Assembly (NCBI GenBank): GCA_900466875.1
Contig: UBNQ01000006.1
Span: 62,001-126,000 of the forward strand
From: Hyphomicrobiales bacterium
GTDB lineage: Bacteria > Pseudomonadota > Alphaproteobacteria > Rhizobiales > Rhizobiaceae
Length of the DNA stretch: 64,000 nt
Reading direction: 5' to 3'
Below the pieces are notes generated by a model that did no database searches, was not told where the DNA came from, and worked only from the letters and a program-made list of their open reading frames with translations. Every line of letters starts with the position of its first letter. The stretch's first letter is position 1. This document shows, piece after piece, positions 26,027-35,691 of the stretch. Made by a program: the position numbers and the translations under genes.

Positions 26027-26479
26027 ATGAGCATTTTCAGCAAGATCAAGAATGCGATCTTCGGCCATCCGGCGGCAGCGGCGGAAAATCCGGCCGCGGC
26101 GCCCGCCGCCACCACGGCCGCACCAGCCACGTCGGCTGCACCGGCTGCCCCCGCATCGTCTCCGGCTGCTGCTCCGGCCGCAACATCTGCCGCCCCGGCG
26201 CAAAGCCAGCCGGCATCGGGGCCGGTCGACGTTGCGCCGATCCTCGACGCCGCGGTCAAGAAGAGCGGCCAGAAACTCGACTGGCGCCACTCCATCGTCG
26301 ACCTGATGAAGGCACTCGGCATGGATGCCAGCCTTGCCGAGCGCAAGGAGCTGGCCGACGAACTGGGTTATACCGGCGACACGGGCGACTCTGCCAAGAT
26401 GAACATGTGGCTGCACAAGGCGCTGATGAAAAAGCTGTCCGAGAACGGCGGCAAGGTGCCGGCAGACCTTCTCGACTGA
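26027..26479 (+). CDS. DUF3597 domain-containing protein
   Basis: A 150-residue protein. It begins MSIFSKIKNAIFG, typical of DUF3597, passes through a long Ala/Pro/Ser/Thr-rich linker (about residues 18-64), and ends in a conserved helical domain with LDWRHSIVDLMKALGMD and ELADELGY. ATG 26027 follows GAGGAGGACC. The helical domain resembles peptidoglycan-binding-like folds, but its function is not known. Confidence 0.88.
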   Translation: MSIFSKIKNAIFGHPAAAAENPAAAPAATTAAPATSAAPAAPASSPAAAPAATSAAPAQSQPASGPVDVAPILDAAVKKSGQKLDWRHSIVDLMKALGMDASLAERKELADELGYTGDTGDSAKMNMWLHKALMKKLSENGGKVPADLLD

Positions 26480-26504
26480 GATTAGCTGCGAGACAGTCAT
26501 CTGG

Positions 26505-26538
26505 CGAGGCTGGCGCTGAGCGGCGCCGGCCTCGTTTT
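26505..26538 (+). terminator. rho-independent terminator of the DUF3597 gene
   Basis: CGAGGCTGGCGC pairs with GGCGCCGGCCTCG around a short loop and is followed by TTTTCG, 25 bases after the stop. Confidence 0.75.
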
Positions 26539-26674
26539 CGTTCGGCTTGTCGTCTATCCGGTGACCATGCGGGGGTCGAGACCAGCAAAATTGCCTGTAT
26601 GGCAAAACTCTGCGATGTGTTTTGCAAAGGTGAGCTTGACGGAATCGTCTATCTCCCTGAAAAGCAACAGCCAT

Positions 26675-26759
26675 GCGGACGTGGCGAAACTGGTAGACGC
26701 AAGAGACTTAAAATCTCTCGGCCTCGGTCATGCGGGTTCGATCCCCGCCGTCCGCACCA
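26675..26759 (+). tRNA. tRNA-Leu (TAA)
   Basis: An 85-base class II tRNA. The acceptor GCGGACG pairs with CGTCCGC, the anticodon loop CTTAAAA carries TAA at 26709-26711, a long variable arm (GGCCTCGGTCA region) marks a leucine tRNA, and CCA is encoded at 26757-26759. Confidence 0.96.
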
Positions 26760-26869
26760 TCAAACAAGTCATTGATATATAACAACATACCTGCTTATGC
26801 CGGACAGGAGGTTGCGTTTAATTGCGGGCACCGTTCGGCTGTTTGTGACCATAACTGTGCCCAAAACGC

Positions 26870-26897
26870 AAAGGGAGCAGCAAAGGCCGCTCCCTTT
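26870..26897. terminator. terminator between tRNA-Leu and wrbA (both strands)
   Basis: AAAGGGAGC and GCTCCCTTT form a nine-pair perfect stem. On the minus strand it lies 27 bases after the wrbA stop; it can also stop transcripts from the tRNA side. Confidence 0.75.
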
Positions 26898-26924
26898 CCT
26901 ATCAGCCTTGAGGGCGAAACGAGA

Positions 26925-27524
26925 TCACGCAGAAAGCTTGGCTGCGATCCTGGCGACGTGTGCGCCCTGGAATTTTGCGGCTTCCAGTTCGACTTCCGAA
27001 GGCTGGCGCGAGCCGTCACCGTCGGTGATGGTGGAGGCGCCGTAAGGCGAGCCACCCTTGACCGCTTCCACGCCCATCTGCCCCTGGAAGGCATAGGGAA
27101 GGCCGACGACGGCCATGCCGTGATGCAGCAGGGTCGGAATGAAGCCGAGGATGGTGGATTCCTGGCCGCCGTGCTGGGTGGCGGACGAGGTAAAGACCGA
27201 GCCGACCTTGCCGACCAGCTTGCCGCCTGCCCACAGGCCGCCCGTCTGATCCCAGAAATTGCGCATCTGCGAGGTGACCGTGCCGAAACGCGTGCCGGAA
27301 CCGACGATGATAGCATCATACTGGTCGAGTTCGGCGGGAGTTGCGATCTCGGCTGCCTGGTCGAGCTTGAAGTGGGAGGATTTGGCGACCTCTTCGGGGA
27401 CCAGTTCCGGAACGCGCTTCACGGTGACTTCGGCCCCTGTGGATTTCGCGCCTTCGGCGACCGCATAAGCCATCGTTTCGATATGGCCATAGGAGGAATA
27501 ATAGAGAACCAGAACTTTCGTCAT
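26925..27524 (-). CDS. wrbA: NAD(P)H:quinone oxidoreductase, WrbA family
   Basis: A 199-residue flavodoxin-like enzyme. The FMN loop [16 protein letters not shown] opens the protein; [22 protein letters not shown] and [12 protein letters not shown] are the other conserved flavin-binding segments. It reduces quinones by two electrons, protecting against oxidative stress in the cytosol. ATG 27524 (MTKVLVLYY) was chosen; an ATG three codons upstream sits too close to the AAAGGA site. Confidence 0.95.
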   Translation of the reverse strand: MTKVLVLYYSSYGHIETMAYAVAEGAKSTGAEVTVKRVPELVPEEVAKSSHFKLDQAAEIATPAELDQYDAIIVGSGTRFGTVTSQMRNFWDQTGGLWAGGKLVGKVGSVFTSSATQHGGQESTILGFIPTLLHHGMAVVGLPYAFQGQMGVEAVKGGSPYGASTITDGDGSRQPSEVELEAAKFQGAHVARIAAKLSA

Positions 27525-27821
27525 TTTCTGCATGTCCTTTGCGGATGTGGAAGCGGTTGCGGAGCTTAGAGAAGGTGCGCCGACGAGAAGATTTTTCAAG
27601 AAGTCCAGGATCATCGATCTGTCCTGTTACAAGCGTGTGGCGGCAAGCTATCGGACATCGGCACCACTTGCCAGCAGGCGTGATCGCGACGGACTGTCTA
27701 CTATTTTCGAACGATTCCGGCTAACCTTCTTCAATTTGCGCCTTATCAAGTCATGGTGGGTGGGATTGCATTCCCGGACAGGCAGATTAACGTCCGCCCA
27801 TCACAGAAAGCGAGCCCATCC

Positions 27822-28607
27822 ATGTCCGATCATTCCGCCTCCCCCATCATCGTTACGGCAGCCATGCTCGCAATCGGCGACGAACTTCTTTCGGGGCGGA
27901 CCAAGGACAAGAATATCGGACATCTGGCCGATATGTTGACGCTGTCGGCCATCGATCTCAAGGAGGTTCGCATCGTCGCCGACGAAGAGGACGCGATCGT
28001 CGAGGCGCTGAATGCGCTGAGAGCGCGCTATGATTATGTCTTCACCTCGGGCGGGATCGGTCCAACGCATGACGACATCACGGCGGATGCGGTTTCCAAG
28101 GCTTTTGGTGTCGAGTGCATTTACGAACCCGAGGCCATGACCCTGCTTGGCGACATGTACAAGCGGCGCGAAATGGAATTCACCCCTGCCCGCCAGCGCA
28201 TGGCGCGAATGCCGCAAGGTGCCAAGCATATCGCCAATCCCGTCTCTACCGCCCCCGGCTTCACCATCGGCAATGTCCATGTAATGGCGGGCGTGCCGCA
28301 GGTTTTCCAGGCGATGGTCGACAATGTTCTGCCTAACCTGCGCAGCGGCGCAAAAATGCTGTCGCGCGCCGTCTCGTGCCCCTATGGCGAGGGTGATATC
28401 GGCACGCTGCTGGCAGACATCCAGAAGGCGCATCCGGAGACCAGCATCGGCTCGTATCCGCGTTTCGACGGCAAGAAATTCTCGACCGAAATCGTCGTGC
28501 GCGCACGGGAAAAACAGCCGATGGATGACGCGGCGGAGGCCGTCTCGGCAATGATTGCCGGCCTCGATCGCAAGGGGATTTCGGCCAATCCGACCGCGGA
28601 TGCGTGA
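27822..28607 (+). CDS. molybdopterin-binding protein (CinA N-terminal / MoCF family)
   Basis: A 261-residue protein whose first 170 residues form the MoCF/MogA-like domain: AMLAIGDELLSGRTKDKN, then FTSGGIGPTHDDITADAVSKAFG. It lacks the C-terminal deamidase domain of full CinA. Related proteins act in pyridine-nucleotide repair or have no known role; molybdopterin binding is the family's nominal function. The start at ATG 27822 has only a weak ribosome-binding site. Confidence 0.9.
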   Translation: MSDHSASPIIVTAAMLAIGDELLSGRTKDKNIGHLADMLTLSAIDLKEVRIVADEEDAIVEALNALRARYDYVFTSGGIGPTHDDITADAVSKAFGVECIYEPEAMTLLGDMYKRREMEFTPARQRMARMPQGAKHIANPVSTAPGFTIGNVHVMAGVPQVFQAMVDNVLPNLRSGAKMLSRAVSCPYGEGDIGTLLADIQKAHPETSIGSYPRFDGKKFSTEIVVRAREKQPMDDAAEAVSAMIAGLDRKGISANPTADA

Positions 28608-28696
28608 CGGCTGCAGAGCGGCCGTTGACCCGTGCCGCGACAGCACCACCTTATTGGAACAAGGCTCGAAACGAAGCCGGTAATGAGGAGATGTCC

Positions 28697-29536
28697 ATGT
28701 CCTACAAGACGGTTCTTGCCGTTCTCGACACGCAGCGGAACGCAGCCCAGATCACCGATTTCGCGGTGGCGATCGCCGAGCAGTTTTCCGCGCATCTCGT
28801 GGGGGTTCACACCGAAACGCTGACGGCCGTGCCGCTGATCGCGCCGATGGAAATTCCCGATCCCACGGCGATCGAAATCCTGCAGGAAAGCGCGCAGAGG
28901 GAAACACAGGCGATCGAACAGATCTTTCGCCAGAAAACCACGCGCGAGGGACTTTCGGCCGAATGGCGCAGCTATATGCTGGCGGCAGGTTACGCTTCCA
29001 GTTCCGTGCAGGAAATTGCCCGGACGGCGGACCTGATCGTCGCCAACCAAAGCAGCCCTTCGCAGGCCGACCATCGCGCCGATCTGGAAACATTCCTCTT
29101 CGAGAGCGGGCGGCCGATGCTGCTCGTGCCCTACACGCTGAAGCAACCCAAGCCGATCGAGCGCGTGCTGATTGCCTGGAACGGGTCACGCGAGGCGGCG
29201 CGTGCCACGTTCGATGCCCTGCCCCTTCTGAAGCTCGCCTCCTCGGTCGAAGTCCTGGTGATCGATCCGCCCGAGCGTGGCGACAGGGACCGGGAGTTTG
29301 CCGGGGCCGAGCTTGCCGCGACACTTGCCCGCCACGGCATCGACGTGACCTTGACGACGCAGGACAGCGGCGGCGCCTCGCCGGCTGCGGCAATCGAGAA
29401 CCGTCTTGCCGACAAGAGCATCGATCTGCTCGTGATGGGCGGCTACGGACACTCCCGCTGGTGGGAGATGTTCTTCGGCGGGGTGACGCGCAGCCTGCTC
29501 GATTCGATGACGGCACTGACGCTGCTATCGCGCTAG
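28697..29536 (+). CDS. universal stress protein (tandem UspA domains)
   Basis: A 279-residue protein of two UspA-like domains. The second keeps the nucleotide-binding end of the fold, LVMGGYGHSRWWEMFFGGVTRS, with the G-x-x-G-(9)-G-S/T pattern seen in ATP-binding Usp proteins; the first is degenerate. ATG 28697 has GAGGAG six bases upstream, whereas the ATG at 28691 touches that site. No regulator adjoins it; a role in stress survival is inferred from the family. Confidence 0.9.
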   Translation: MSYKTVLAVLDTQRNAAQITDFAVAIAEQFSAHLVGVHTETLTAVPLIAPMEIPDPTAIEILQESAQRETQAIEQIFRQKTTREGLSAEWRSYMLAAGYASSSVQEIARTADLIVANQSSPSQADHRADLETFLFESGRPMLLVPYTLKQPKPIERVLIAWNGSREAARATFDALPLLKLASSVEVLVIDPPERGDRDREFAGAELAATLARHGIDVTLTTQDSGGASPAAAIENRLADKSIDLLVMGGYGHSRWWEMFFGGVTRSLLDSMTALTLLSR

Positions 29537-29575
29537 GCCTAACACCGCAGCGGCCGCTTTTCTCGAACGGGACGC

Positions 29576-30169
29576 CTATTTTCGCCCGAACTGTTCGCGC
29601 GTTCCGTCTTCTGCGGTGATCTCACGGATGACGCGCGCGGGATTTCCGGCGGCAACGACATTGGGCGGGATATCCTTTGTGACCACAGCTCCGCCGCCGA
29701 TCACCGCGCCGTCGCCGATCGTCACGCCCGGCATGATCGAGACACCGCCGCCGATCCAGACATCGTTGCCGATCGTGACCGGCAGGGCATATTCGAGGCC
29801 TGCGTTGCGACGCTTCGGATCCAGCGGATGGCCGGCGGTGTAGATGCCGACATTCGGGGCGATGAAGACATTGTTGCCGATCGTGACCTTTGCGCCATCC
29901 AGAATGACAAGATGGACGTTGGCATAAAAATCGTCGCCGATCTCGATGTTGAAGCCGTAATCGCAGTGAAGTGCGCCATCGAAGACGAAATTCCTGCCGA
30001 TCCGGCCCATCAGCTCGCGGATCAGGTCCGCCCGTTCTTCGCTTTCATCCGGCGACAGCGCGTTCAGCCGGTGCAGGACGCGTTTTGCCGCCTTGCGCTT
30101 TTCCAGAACCGCCGGATCGTAATTCGCGTCATAGAGCAGTCCGCGGGCGGCCTTTTCCAATTCGTCCAT
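29576..30169 (-). CDS. sugar O-acetyltransferase (maltose acetyltransferase type)
   Basis: A 197-residue left-handed beta-helix acetyltransferase. The N-terminal Mac domain (ARGLLYDANYDPAVLEKRKA) is typical of maltose/galactoside acetyltransferases. Hexapeptide repeats follow (VFIAPNVGIYTAGHPLD with the catalytic histidine, DVWIGGGVSIMPGVTIGDG, AVIGGGAVVTKDIP). It acetylates sugars with acetyl-CoA. ATG 30169 has GAGGA seven bases upstream; a GTG at 30190 is less likely. Confidence 0.92.
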   Translation of the reverse strand: MDELEKAARGLLYDANYDPAVLEKRKAAKRVLHRLNALSPDESEERADLIRELMGRIGRNFVFDGALHCDYGFNIEIGDDFYANVHLVILDGAKVTIGNNVFIAPNVGIYTAGHPLDPKRRNAGLEYALPVTIGNDVWIGGGVSIMPGVTIGDGAVIGGGAVVTKDIPPNVVAAGNPARVIREITAEDGTREQFGRK

Positions 30170-30333
30170 CAAATATTCCTCGTTATGCACAATGCGTCAT
30201 CCGCTTCGCAAAGGATTGAGGCCATATCTGGCCACTTATCCGATTATGCTCCATCAAGGCCCGCTTGCTTTCCTGCCGCATCTGCCGCTATTAGCGAGAG
30301 CCAACGAAGCTCTCACGCACTTGGCAGAACCCT

Positions 30334-30831
30334 ATGTCTCTTCCCGAAAAAGCATTTCCCGTTTCCTGGGACCAATTTCACCGCGATACCCGTGCGCTCT
30401 CATGGCGCCTCTCCGGCCTCGGCCGGGAATTCAAGGCCATCGTCTGCATCACCCGCGGCGGCCTGGTGCCGGCGGCGATCATTTCGCGCGAACTCAATAT
30501 CCGCCTGATCGATACGGTCTGCATCGCCACCCGCCACGACTATGTCAATCAGGGCGATACGGTGCTGCTCAAGGGCATTTCGCCGGAACTGATGGAAAAT
30601 GGTGGCGAAGGCATTCTTGTGGTCGATGACCTGACCGATACCGGCAAGACAGCCAAGGAAGTGCGCGAAATGATGCCGAAGGCGCATTTCGCCTGCGTCT
30701 ACGCAAAACCCTCCGGCGTGCCGACGATCGACACCTTCGTCACCGAAGTCAGCCAGGATACCTGGATCTACTTTCCTTGGGACATGGGCTTTACCTATCA
30801 GGAGCCAATTGCAAAGGGTCATCGGGGTTAA
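30334..30831 (+). CDS. gpt: xanthine-guanine phosphoribosyltransferase
   Basis: A 165-residue purine salvage enzyme that makes XMP and GMP from the bases and PRPP. The PRPP-binding motif is [17 protein letters not shown] (about residue 92); the start [19 protein letters not shown] and the purine-contact YFPWDMGF are typical. It stands alone, followed by a 27-base hairpin near 30944. Confidence 0.94.
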   Translation: MSLPEKAFPVSWDQFHRDTRALSWRLSGLGREFKAIVCITRGGLVPAAIISRELNIRLIDTVCIATRHDYVNQGDTVLLKGISPELMENGGEGILVVDDLTDTGKTAKEVREMMPKAHFACVYAKPSGVPTIDTFVTEVSQDTWIYFPWDMGFTYQEPIAKGHRG

Positions 30832-30943
30832 GCTCTTCCGGGATTGTGGAACACCTGAGAGCGTGACCAGAAGCGGCCACAACCGCAGGCCGCATGATAT
30901 GCACTGGCGCGTACCCTGCCCTGTCGTTTTGATGTCAATAGCC

Positions 30944-30970
30944 GGCCCGTCATCCACAGGATGGCGGGCC
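30944..30970 (+). terminator. possible terminator hairpin downstream of gpt
   Basis: GGCCCGTCATCC pairs with GGATGGCGGGCC around ACA, with one G-T pair. It lies 112 bases after the gpt stop and lacks a clear T run, so termination is uncertain. Confidence 0.4.
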
Positions 30971-31427
30971 GATCTGTATTTGGCGAGCCGTGTTACCCAT
31001 ATGTCTCAATATGGTATGGTCAGATGCTAAAACGCCCGTTGAAATAGGGCTTCTCGATCACCCGATCTGCCGTGATCGTGCCACAATCGGATTCCGCAAG
31101 CCTCGCACAAGCTTCAGCCCTTGCCGCCAAGCATTTGAGAATCCTCGTTGTTTTTTATTCCCCGTTATCCACAGGCAGCGGCCACAATATCTTGTGGTTT
31201 AGAAACTCCTACGATCTACGGCTTGACCGAATCAGCTCATCGCCGCATGAATGGACCCATGTTGCGGCGGCAACCTGGACCGGGAGTAACGAGGCCGGTT
31301 CTTTTTCGAGTTTGATGGAAACAATCGAGCGCAGGGCGTGTTTTGACAAACAGCCGGGCGACGGGGTTTCGTGCGCTTTGAAAAATGCCGCCATGACGAT
31401 GATTGAGCTGGCATAAACATGTTGTTA
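30971..31427. other. long leader / intergenic region before nrdJ
   Basis: No supported gene lies in this stretch; frames of 60-114 codons have no ribosome-binding site. It contains an exact DnaA-box match at 31165-31173. I looked for a cobalamin riboswitch B12-box, expected for some B12-linked genes, and did not see one. Confidence 0.5.
31165..31173 (+). promoter_or_regulatory. DnaA-box match (TTATCCACA)
   Basis: The nine bases match the DnaA-box consensus exactly, 419 bases upstream of the nrdJ start. A single box can occur by chance; no cluster was seen nearby. Confidence 0.4.
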
Positions 31428-31443
31428 ATACTATATTTAGTGT
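31428..31443 (+). promoter_or_regulatory. NrdR box 1 upstream of nrdJ
   Basis: ATACTATATTTAGTGT matches the 16-base NrdR-box consensus at 14 positions. It lies 32 bases before a second, weaker match, which is the three-helical-turn spacing of NrdR box pairs. Confidence 0.7.
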
Positions 31444-31459
31444 TGGCAGCCATCATCCA

Positions 31460-31475
31460 GCACAATATACAGATA
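31460..31475 (+). promoter_or_regulatory. NrdR box 2 upstream of nrdJ
   Basis: GCACAATATACAGATA keeps the ACAATATACAG-like core of an NrdR box (about 11 of 16 positions). It is 32 bases from box 1, so both would lie on the same helix face. Confidence 0.55.
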
Positions 31476-31583
31476 GACATCCAATGAGTCTGGATGGAAT
31501 TTCAGCCGGCTGCCCATGATGGAGAGCAGCCGCATCGAACACGTGCGCCTTTTGGGGCGCCAAAGGATGAGGGACTAGAGGCA

Positions 31584-34500
31584 ATGCGCATCGAACGTCG
31601 TTTCACGAAGCCTGAGACAGGCGCTTACGGGACTATCGAGTTCCGCAAGGCGACCAGCGAGATCCGCAATCCGGATGGCTCCATCGTCTTCCGCCTTGCC
31701 GATATCGATGTCCCCTCGCAGTTTTCCCAGGTCGCGACCGACGTTCTGGCCCAGAAGTATTTCCGCAAGGCCGGCGTTCCGAAGTTCCTGAAGAAGGTCG
31801 AAGAGAACGATGTTCCCTCCTTTCTGTGGCGTTCGGTTGCCGACGAAAAGGCTCTGAAGGATCTGCCAAAGGACGAGCAGTACGGTCCCGAGACCGATGC
31901 CCGCCAGGTATTTTCGCGTCTTGCCGGCACCTGGACCTATTGGGGCTGGAAGGGTGGCTATTTCACCTCCGAAGACGATGCGGCCGCCTTCATGGACGAG
32001 CTTGCCTATATGCTCGCCACCCAGCGCGTTGCCCCGAACTCCCCGCAGTGGTTCAACACCGGCCTGCACTGGGCCTATGGCATTGACGGCCCCGGCCAGG
32101 GCCATTTCTATGTCGACCCCTTCACCGGCAAGCTGACCAAGTCGAAGTCGTCCTACGAGCATCCGCAGCCGCATGCCTGCTTCATCCAGTCCGTCGGTGA
32201 CGACTTGGTCAATGAAGGCGGCATCATGGACCTGTGGGTTCGCGAGGCACGCCTGTTCAAATACGGTTCCGGCACCGGCTCCAACTTCTCCCATCTGCGC
32301 GGCGAAGGCGAAAAGCTGTCCGGCGGCGGTCGCTCGAGCGGCCTGATGAGCTTCCTGAAAATCGGCGACCGGGCAGCGGGCGCGATCAAGTCCGGCGGCA
32401 CGACCCGTCGTGCGGCCAAGATGGTCGTCGTTGATATCGACCATCCGGATATCGAGGAATACATCAACTGGAAGGTCAAGGAAGAGCAGAAGGTTGCCGC
32501 CCTCGTCACCGGTTCGAAGATCGTCGCCAAGCACCTGAAGGCGATCATGAAGGCCTGCGTCAACTGCGAGGCAGATGGCGACGATTGCTACGACCCGTTG
32601 AAGAACCCGGCCCTGAAGCGCGAAATCAAGGCTGCCAAGAAGGACCTCGTTCCGGAAAATTACGTCAAGCGCGTCATCCAGTTCGCCCAGCAGGGTTACA
32701 AGGATCTGCAGTTCAAGACCTATGACACGGACTGGGATTCGGAAGCCTATCTGACGGTTTCGGGCCAGAACTCGAACAATTCCGTTTCGCTGAAGGACGA
32801 CTTCCTGAAAGCCGTCGAAAACGACGGCGACTGGAACCTGACCGCCCGCAAGGACGGCCGCGTGATGAAGACGCTGAAGGCCAAGGATCTGTGGGAACAG
32901 ATTTCCTATGCCGCATGGGCGTCTGCCGATCCGGGCATCCATTTCAACACGACGATGAACGACTGGCACACGTCGCCGGCCGGCGGCCCGATCCGCGGCT
33001 CGAACCCGTGCTCGGAATACATGTTCCTCGACGACACGGCCTGCAACCTTGCTTCGCTCAACCTTCTCCAGTTCAAGGACAAGGCAACGAAGAACATCGC
33101 GATCGCAGATTACGAACATGCCGTTCGCCTGTGGACCGTCGTGCTTGAAGTTTCCGTCATGATGGCGCAGTTCCCGTCGAAGGAAATTGCCGAACTTTCC
33201 TACCAGTACCGCACGCTCGGCCTCGGCTATGCAAACATCGGCGGTTTCCTGATGTCGTCGGGCATCCCCTACGACTCGAAGGAAGGCCGTGCGATTGCCG
33301 GTTCGCTGACCGCGATCATGACCGGTATCTCCTATGCGACCTCGGCTGAAATGGCCGGCGAACTCGGCCCATTCCCGAATTTTGCGCCGAACCGCGAAAG
33401 CATGCTGCGCGTCATCCGCAACCATCGCCGCGCAGCCTATGGCGAAGCTACCGGCTACGAGCAGCTGTCGGTCAACCCGGTTCCGCTCTACCATTCGGAA
33501 AACCCGGACCAGACGCTGGCCACACACGCCAAGGCCGCCTGGGACAGGGCGCTGGAACTCGGTGAAAAGCACGGCTACCGCAACGCCCAGACGACCGTGA
33601 TCGCGCCGACCGGCACGATCGGCCTCGTCATGGATTGCGACACGACCGGCATCGAGCCCGATTTCGCGCTGGTGAAGTTCAAGAAGCTCGCCGGCGGCGG
33701 TTACTTCAAGATCATCAACGGCGCCGTTCCGGAAGCCCTGCGCACGCTCGGTTATTCGGAAAGCCAGATTGCCGAGATCGAGGCCTACGCCATCGGTCAC
33801 GGTAACATCAACCAGGCGCCCGGCATCAATCCCGGCACGCTGAAGGCCAAGGGCTTTTCTGACGAGAAGATCGAGGCGATCAACGGCGCCACCAAGGCTG
33901 CCTTCGACATCAAGTTCGTCTTCAATCAGTGGACGCTCGGCACCGACTTCCTCAAGAACACTCTGAAGGTCTCTGACGAGCAGCTCGCCGACATGAGCTT
34001 CAACCTGCTCGATCATATCGGTTTCTCGAAGAAGGACATCGAGGCTGCCAATATCCATGTCTGCGGTGCGATGACGCTGGAAGGCGCGCCGTTCCTGAAA
34101 GACGAACATCTGGCCGTCTTCGATTGTGCCAATCCCTGCGGCAAGATCGGCAAGCGTTACCTCTCGGTCGAAAGCCATATCCGCATGATGGCGGCTGCCC
34201 AGCCGTTCATCTCGGGGGCGATCTCCAAGACGATCAACATGCCAAACGACGCGACCGTGGAAGATTGCGGCGCCGCCTACATGCTGTCGTGGAAGCTGGC
34301 CCTGAAGGCCAACGCACTTTACCGTGACGGTTCCAAGCTCAGCCAGCCGCTCAACGCCTCGCTGATCGACGAGGACGATGCGGAAGAGGCTGTCGAAGAA
34401 CTGATGCAGCAGCCGATCGCCGCACAGGCCGTTCAGATCACCGAAAAGATCGTCGAACGCGTCATCGAGCGTGTGACCCGCGAACGCGAAAAGCTGCCGA

Positions 34501-35393
34501 ACCGCCGTCAGGGTTACACCCAGAAGGCCAATGTCGGCGGTCACAAGGTCTATCTGCGCACCGGCGAATTCGGTGACGGCCGGATCGGCGAGATCTTCAT
34601 CGACATGCACAAGGAAGGCGCTGCCTTCCGTGCGATGATGAACAACTTTGCCATCGCCATCTCGCTGGGTCTCCAGTACGGCGTGCCGCTGGAAGAATAT
34701 GTGGAGGCCTTCACCTTCACCAAGTTCGAGCCGGCCGGCATCGTCACGGGCAATGACGCGATCAAGAACGCCACGTCGATCCTCGATTACGTGTTCCGCG
34801 AACTCGCCGTTTCCTATCTCGGCCGTCATGACCTTGCTCACGTCGACACGTCGGACTTTTCCAACACGGCGCTCGGCAAGGGAATTCAGGAAGGCAAGAC
34901 CAACCTGGTCTCGACCGGCTGGACCCGCGGCTACAAGCCGACGCTCGTCTCCAACACCGGCATCGACCGCGCTTCCGGCGAACCGAAGGGTGCGGCAACC
35001 GCTGCCCCTGCCCGCGCCTCTGCCACGGTAACGTCGTTTGCCGGCTCTGCCGCCCGCAAGCTGGAGCCAACGGTTGCTATCTCGACCTCGGAAGTGGTTT
35101 CCTTCAAACGCGATTACGAAGAGCGCGCCAAGGAATTGGCCGAAGAAATCGCTGACGAGACCGTCGCCGACGAAAGCCAGCAGGCCGCCACCGCCCTCTT
35201 CTCCGACAAGGCTGCAGCCGACGCTGCCGCCGCAAAGACAGAAGCCAAGAAAGTGGAAGCCGACCGCCGCATGAAGTCGATCATGCAGGGTTATACGGGC
35301 AACATGTGCTCCGAGTGCCAGAATTTCACGATGGTGCGGAATGGCACGTGCGAGAAGTGCGACACTTGCGGCGCGACGAGCGGTTGCTCTTAA
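31584..35393 (+). CDS. nrdJ: adenosylcobalamin-dependent (class II) ribonucleoside-diphosphate reductase
   Basis: A 1269-residue class II RNR that reduces ribonucleotides to deoxyribonucleotides with a B12 radical. An N-terminal segment with [12 protein letters not shown] leads to the substrate-binding region ([23 protein letters not shown]). The active-site N-x-C-x-E is SNPCSEY, with C476 and E478. [18 protein letters not shown] is the loop before the C-terminal part. The C-terminus is a cysteine-rich tail ([16 protein letters not shown]) that serves redox relay or metal binding in this family. The length is normal and no intein is present. ATG 31584 follows AGAGG; the frame is open upstream but unlike the family. 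Two NrdR-box-like sites lie upstream, so repression by NrdR is likely. Confidence 0.96.
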   Translation: MRIERRFTKPETGAYGTIEFRKATSEIRNPDGSIVFRLADIDVPSQFSQVATDVLAQKYFRKAGVPKFLKKVEENDVPSFLWRSVADEKALKDLPKDEQYGPETDARQVFSRLAGTWTYWGWKGGYFTSEDDAAAFMDELAYMLATQRVAPNSPQWFNTGLHWAYGIDGPGQGHFYVDPFTGKLTKSKSSYEHPQPHACFIQSVGDDLVNEGGIMDLWVREARLFKYGSGTGSNFSHLRGEGEKLSGGGRSSGLMSFLKIGDRAAGAIKSGGTTRRAAKMVVVDIDHPDIEEYINWKVKEEQKVAALVTGSKIVAKHLKAIMKACVNCEADGDDCYDPLKNPALKREIKAAKKDLVPENYVKRVIQFAQQGYKDLQFKTYDTDWDSEAYLTVSGQNSNNSVSLKDDFLKAVENDGDWNLTARKDGRVMKTLKAKDLWEQISYAAWASADPGIHFNTTMNDWHTSPAGGPIRGSNPCSEYMFLDDTACNLASLNLLQFKDKATKNIAIADYEHAVRLWTVVLEVSVMMAQFPSKEIAELSYQYRTLGLGYANIGGFLMSSGIPYDSKEGRAIAGSLTAIMTGISYATSAEMAGELGPFPNFAPNRESMLRVIRNHRRAAYGEATGYEQLSVNPVPLYHSENPDQTLATHAKAAWDRALELGEKHGYRNAQTTVIAPTGTIGLVMDCDTTGIEPDFALVKFKKLAGGGYFKIINGAVPEALRTLGYSESQIAEIEAYAIGHGNINQAPGINPGTLKAKGFSDEKIEAINGATKAAFDIKFVFNQWTLGTDFLKNTLKVSDEQLADMSFNLLDHIGFSKKDIEAANIHVCGAMTLEGAPFLKDEHLAVFDCANPCGKIGKRYLSVESHIRMMAAAQPFISGAISKTINMPNDATVEDCGAAYMLSWKLALKANALYRDGSKLSQPLNASLIDEDDAEEAVEELMQQPIAAQAVQITEKIVERVIERVTREREKLPNRRQGYTQKANVGGHKVYLRTGEFGDGRIGEIFIDMHKEGAAFRAMMNNFAIAISLGLQYGVPLEEYVEAFTFTKFEPAGIVTGNDAIKNATSILDYVFRELAVSYLGRHDLAHVDTSDFSNTALGKGIQEGKTNLVSTGWTRGYKPTLVSNTGIDRASGEPKGAATAAPARASATVTSFAGSAARKLEPTVAISTSEVVSFKRDYEERAKELAEEIADETVADESQQAATALFSDKAAADAAAAKTEAKKVEADRRMKSIMQGYTGNMCSECQNFTMVRNGTCEKCDTCGATSGCS

Positions 35394-35430
35394 TGGAAAG
35401 ACACCGAGGAACTTCGGTTGTAAGTTTTAG

Positions 35431-35459
35431 AAAGCCCGGGGATCATATCCCTGGGCTTT
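35431..35459 (+). terminator. terminator-like hairpin of nrdJ
   Basis: AAAGCCCGGGGAT pairs with ATCCCTGGGCTTT around a three-base loop, 37 bases after the nrdJ stop. Confidence 0.7.
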
Positions 35460-35516
35460 CGCCGTATGAGGGACCGAAACGCATAAAGGAATGCGCATCT
35501 GCGCAACTCCTAAAAA

Positions 35517-35598
35517 CGCCAAAGCCGAGACTTGGCGGTCTCGGCTTTGGATACCACGAACAAGCTGTCGCTCTCGTGGGGCAAAGAGAAGCTCTCTA
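35517..35598. other. series of stem-loops between nrdJ and the orphan gene
   Basis: CCAAAGCCGAGAC with GTCTCGGCTTTGG gives a perfect 13-pair stem (about 35517-35549). It is followed by CCACGA with TCGTGG (about 35555-35580) and AGAGAAGCTCT. Either they end readthrough from nrdJ or they form a structured leader or small RNA; the sequence alone does not decide. Confidence 0.5.
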
Positions 35599-35691
35599 CC
35601 CTGTAGCAAGGTCATTGTATGGGGAGTCTTTCTTAGAGTCGAGTTGGGTGGCAGCACTCCTCCCATGCGCAAAGCGCAAAAGGACCGACGA

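Noticed and set aside
30832..31583. Possible cobalamin riboswitch before the B12-dependent nrdJ
   Set aside because: No B12-box or the expected long-range pairing was visible by eye. NrdR-type boxes explain regulation better. A covariance-model search would settle it.
31575..34841. A 1088-codon open frame antisense to nrdJ
   Set aside because: It is a by-product of high G+C codon bias opposite a strongly conserved gene. It has no ribosome-binding site or family likeness.
31584..35393. Intein or intron within nrdJ
   Set aside because: RNR genes are common intein hosts, but the length and motif order are normal with no inserted block.
35619..35668. tRNA-like fragment: GGGGAGT could pair with ACTCCTC followed by CCA
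   Set aside because: Only about 50 bases separate the ends, no T-loop (TTCRA) or anticodon arm is present, and a discriminator base is missing. Chance pairing is the simpler reading.
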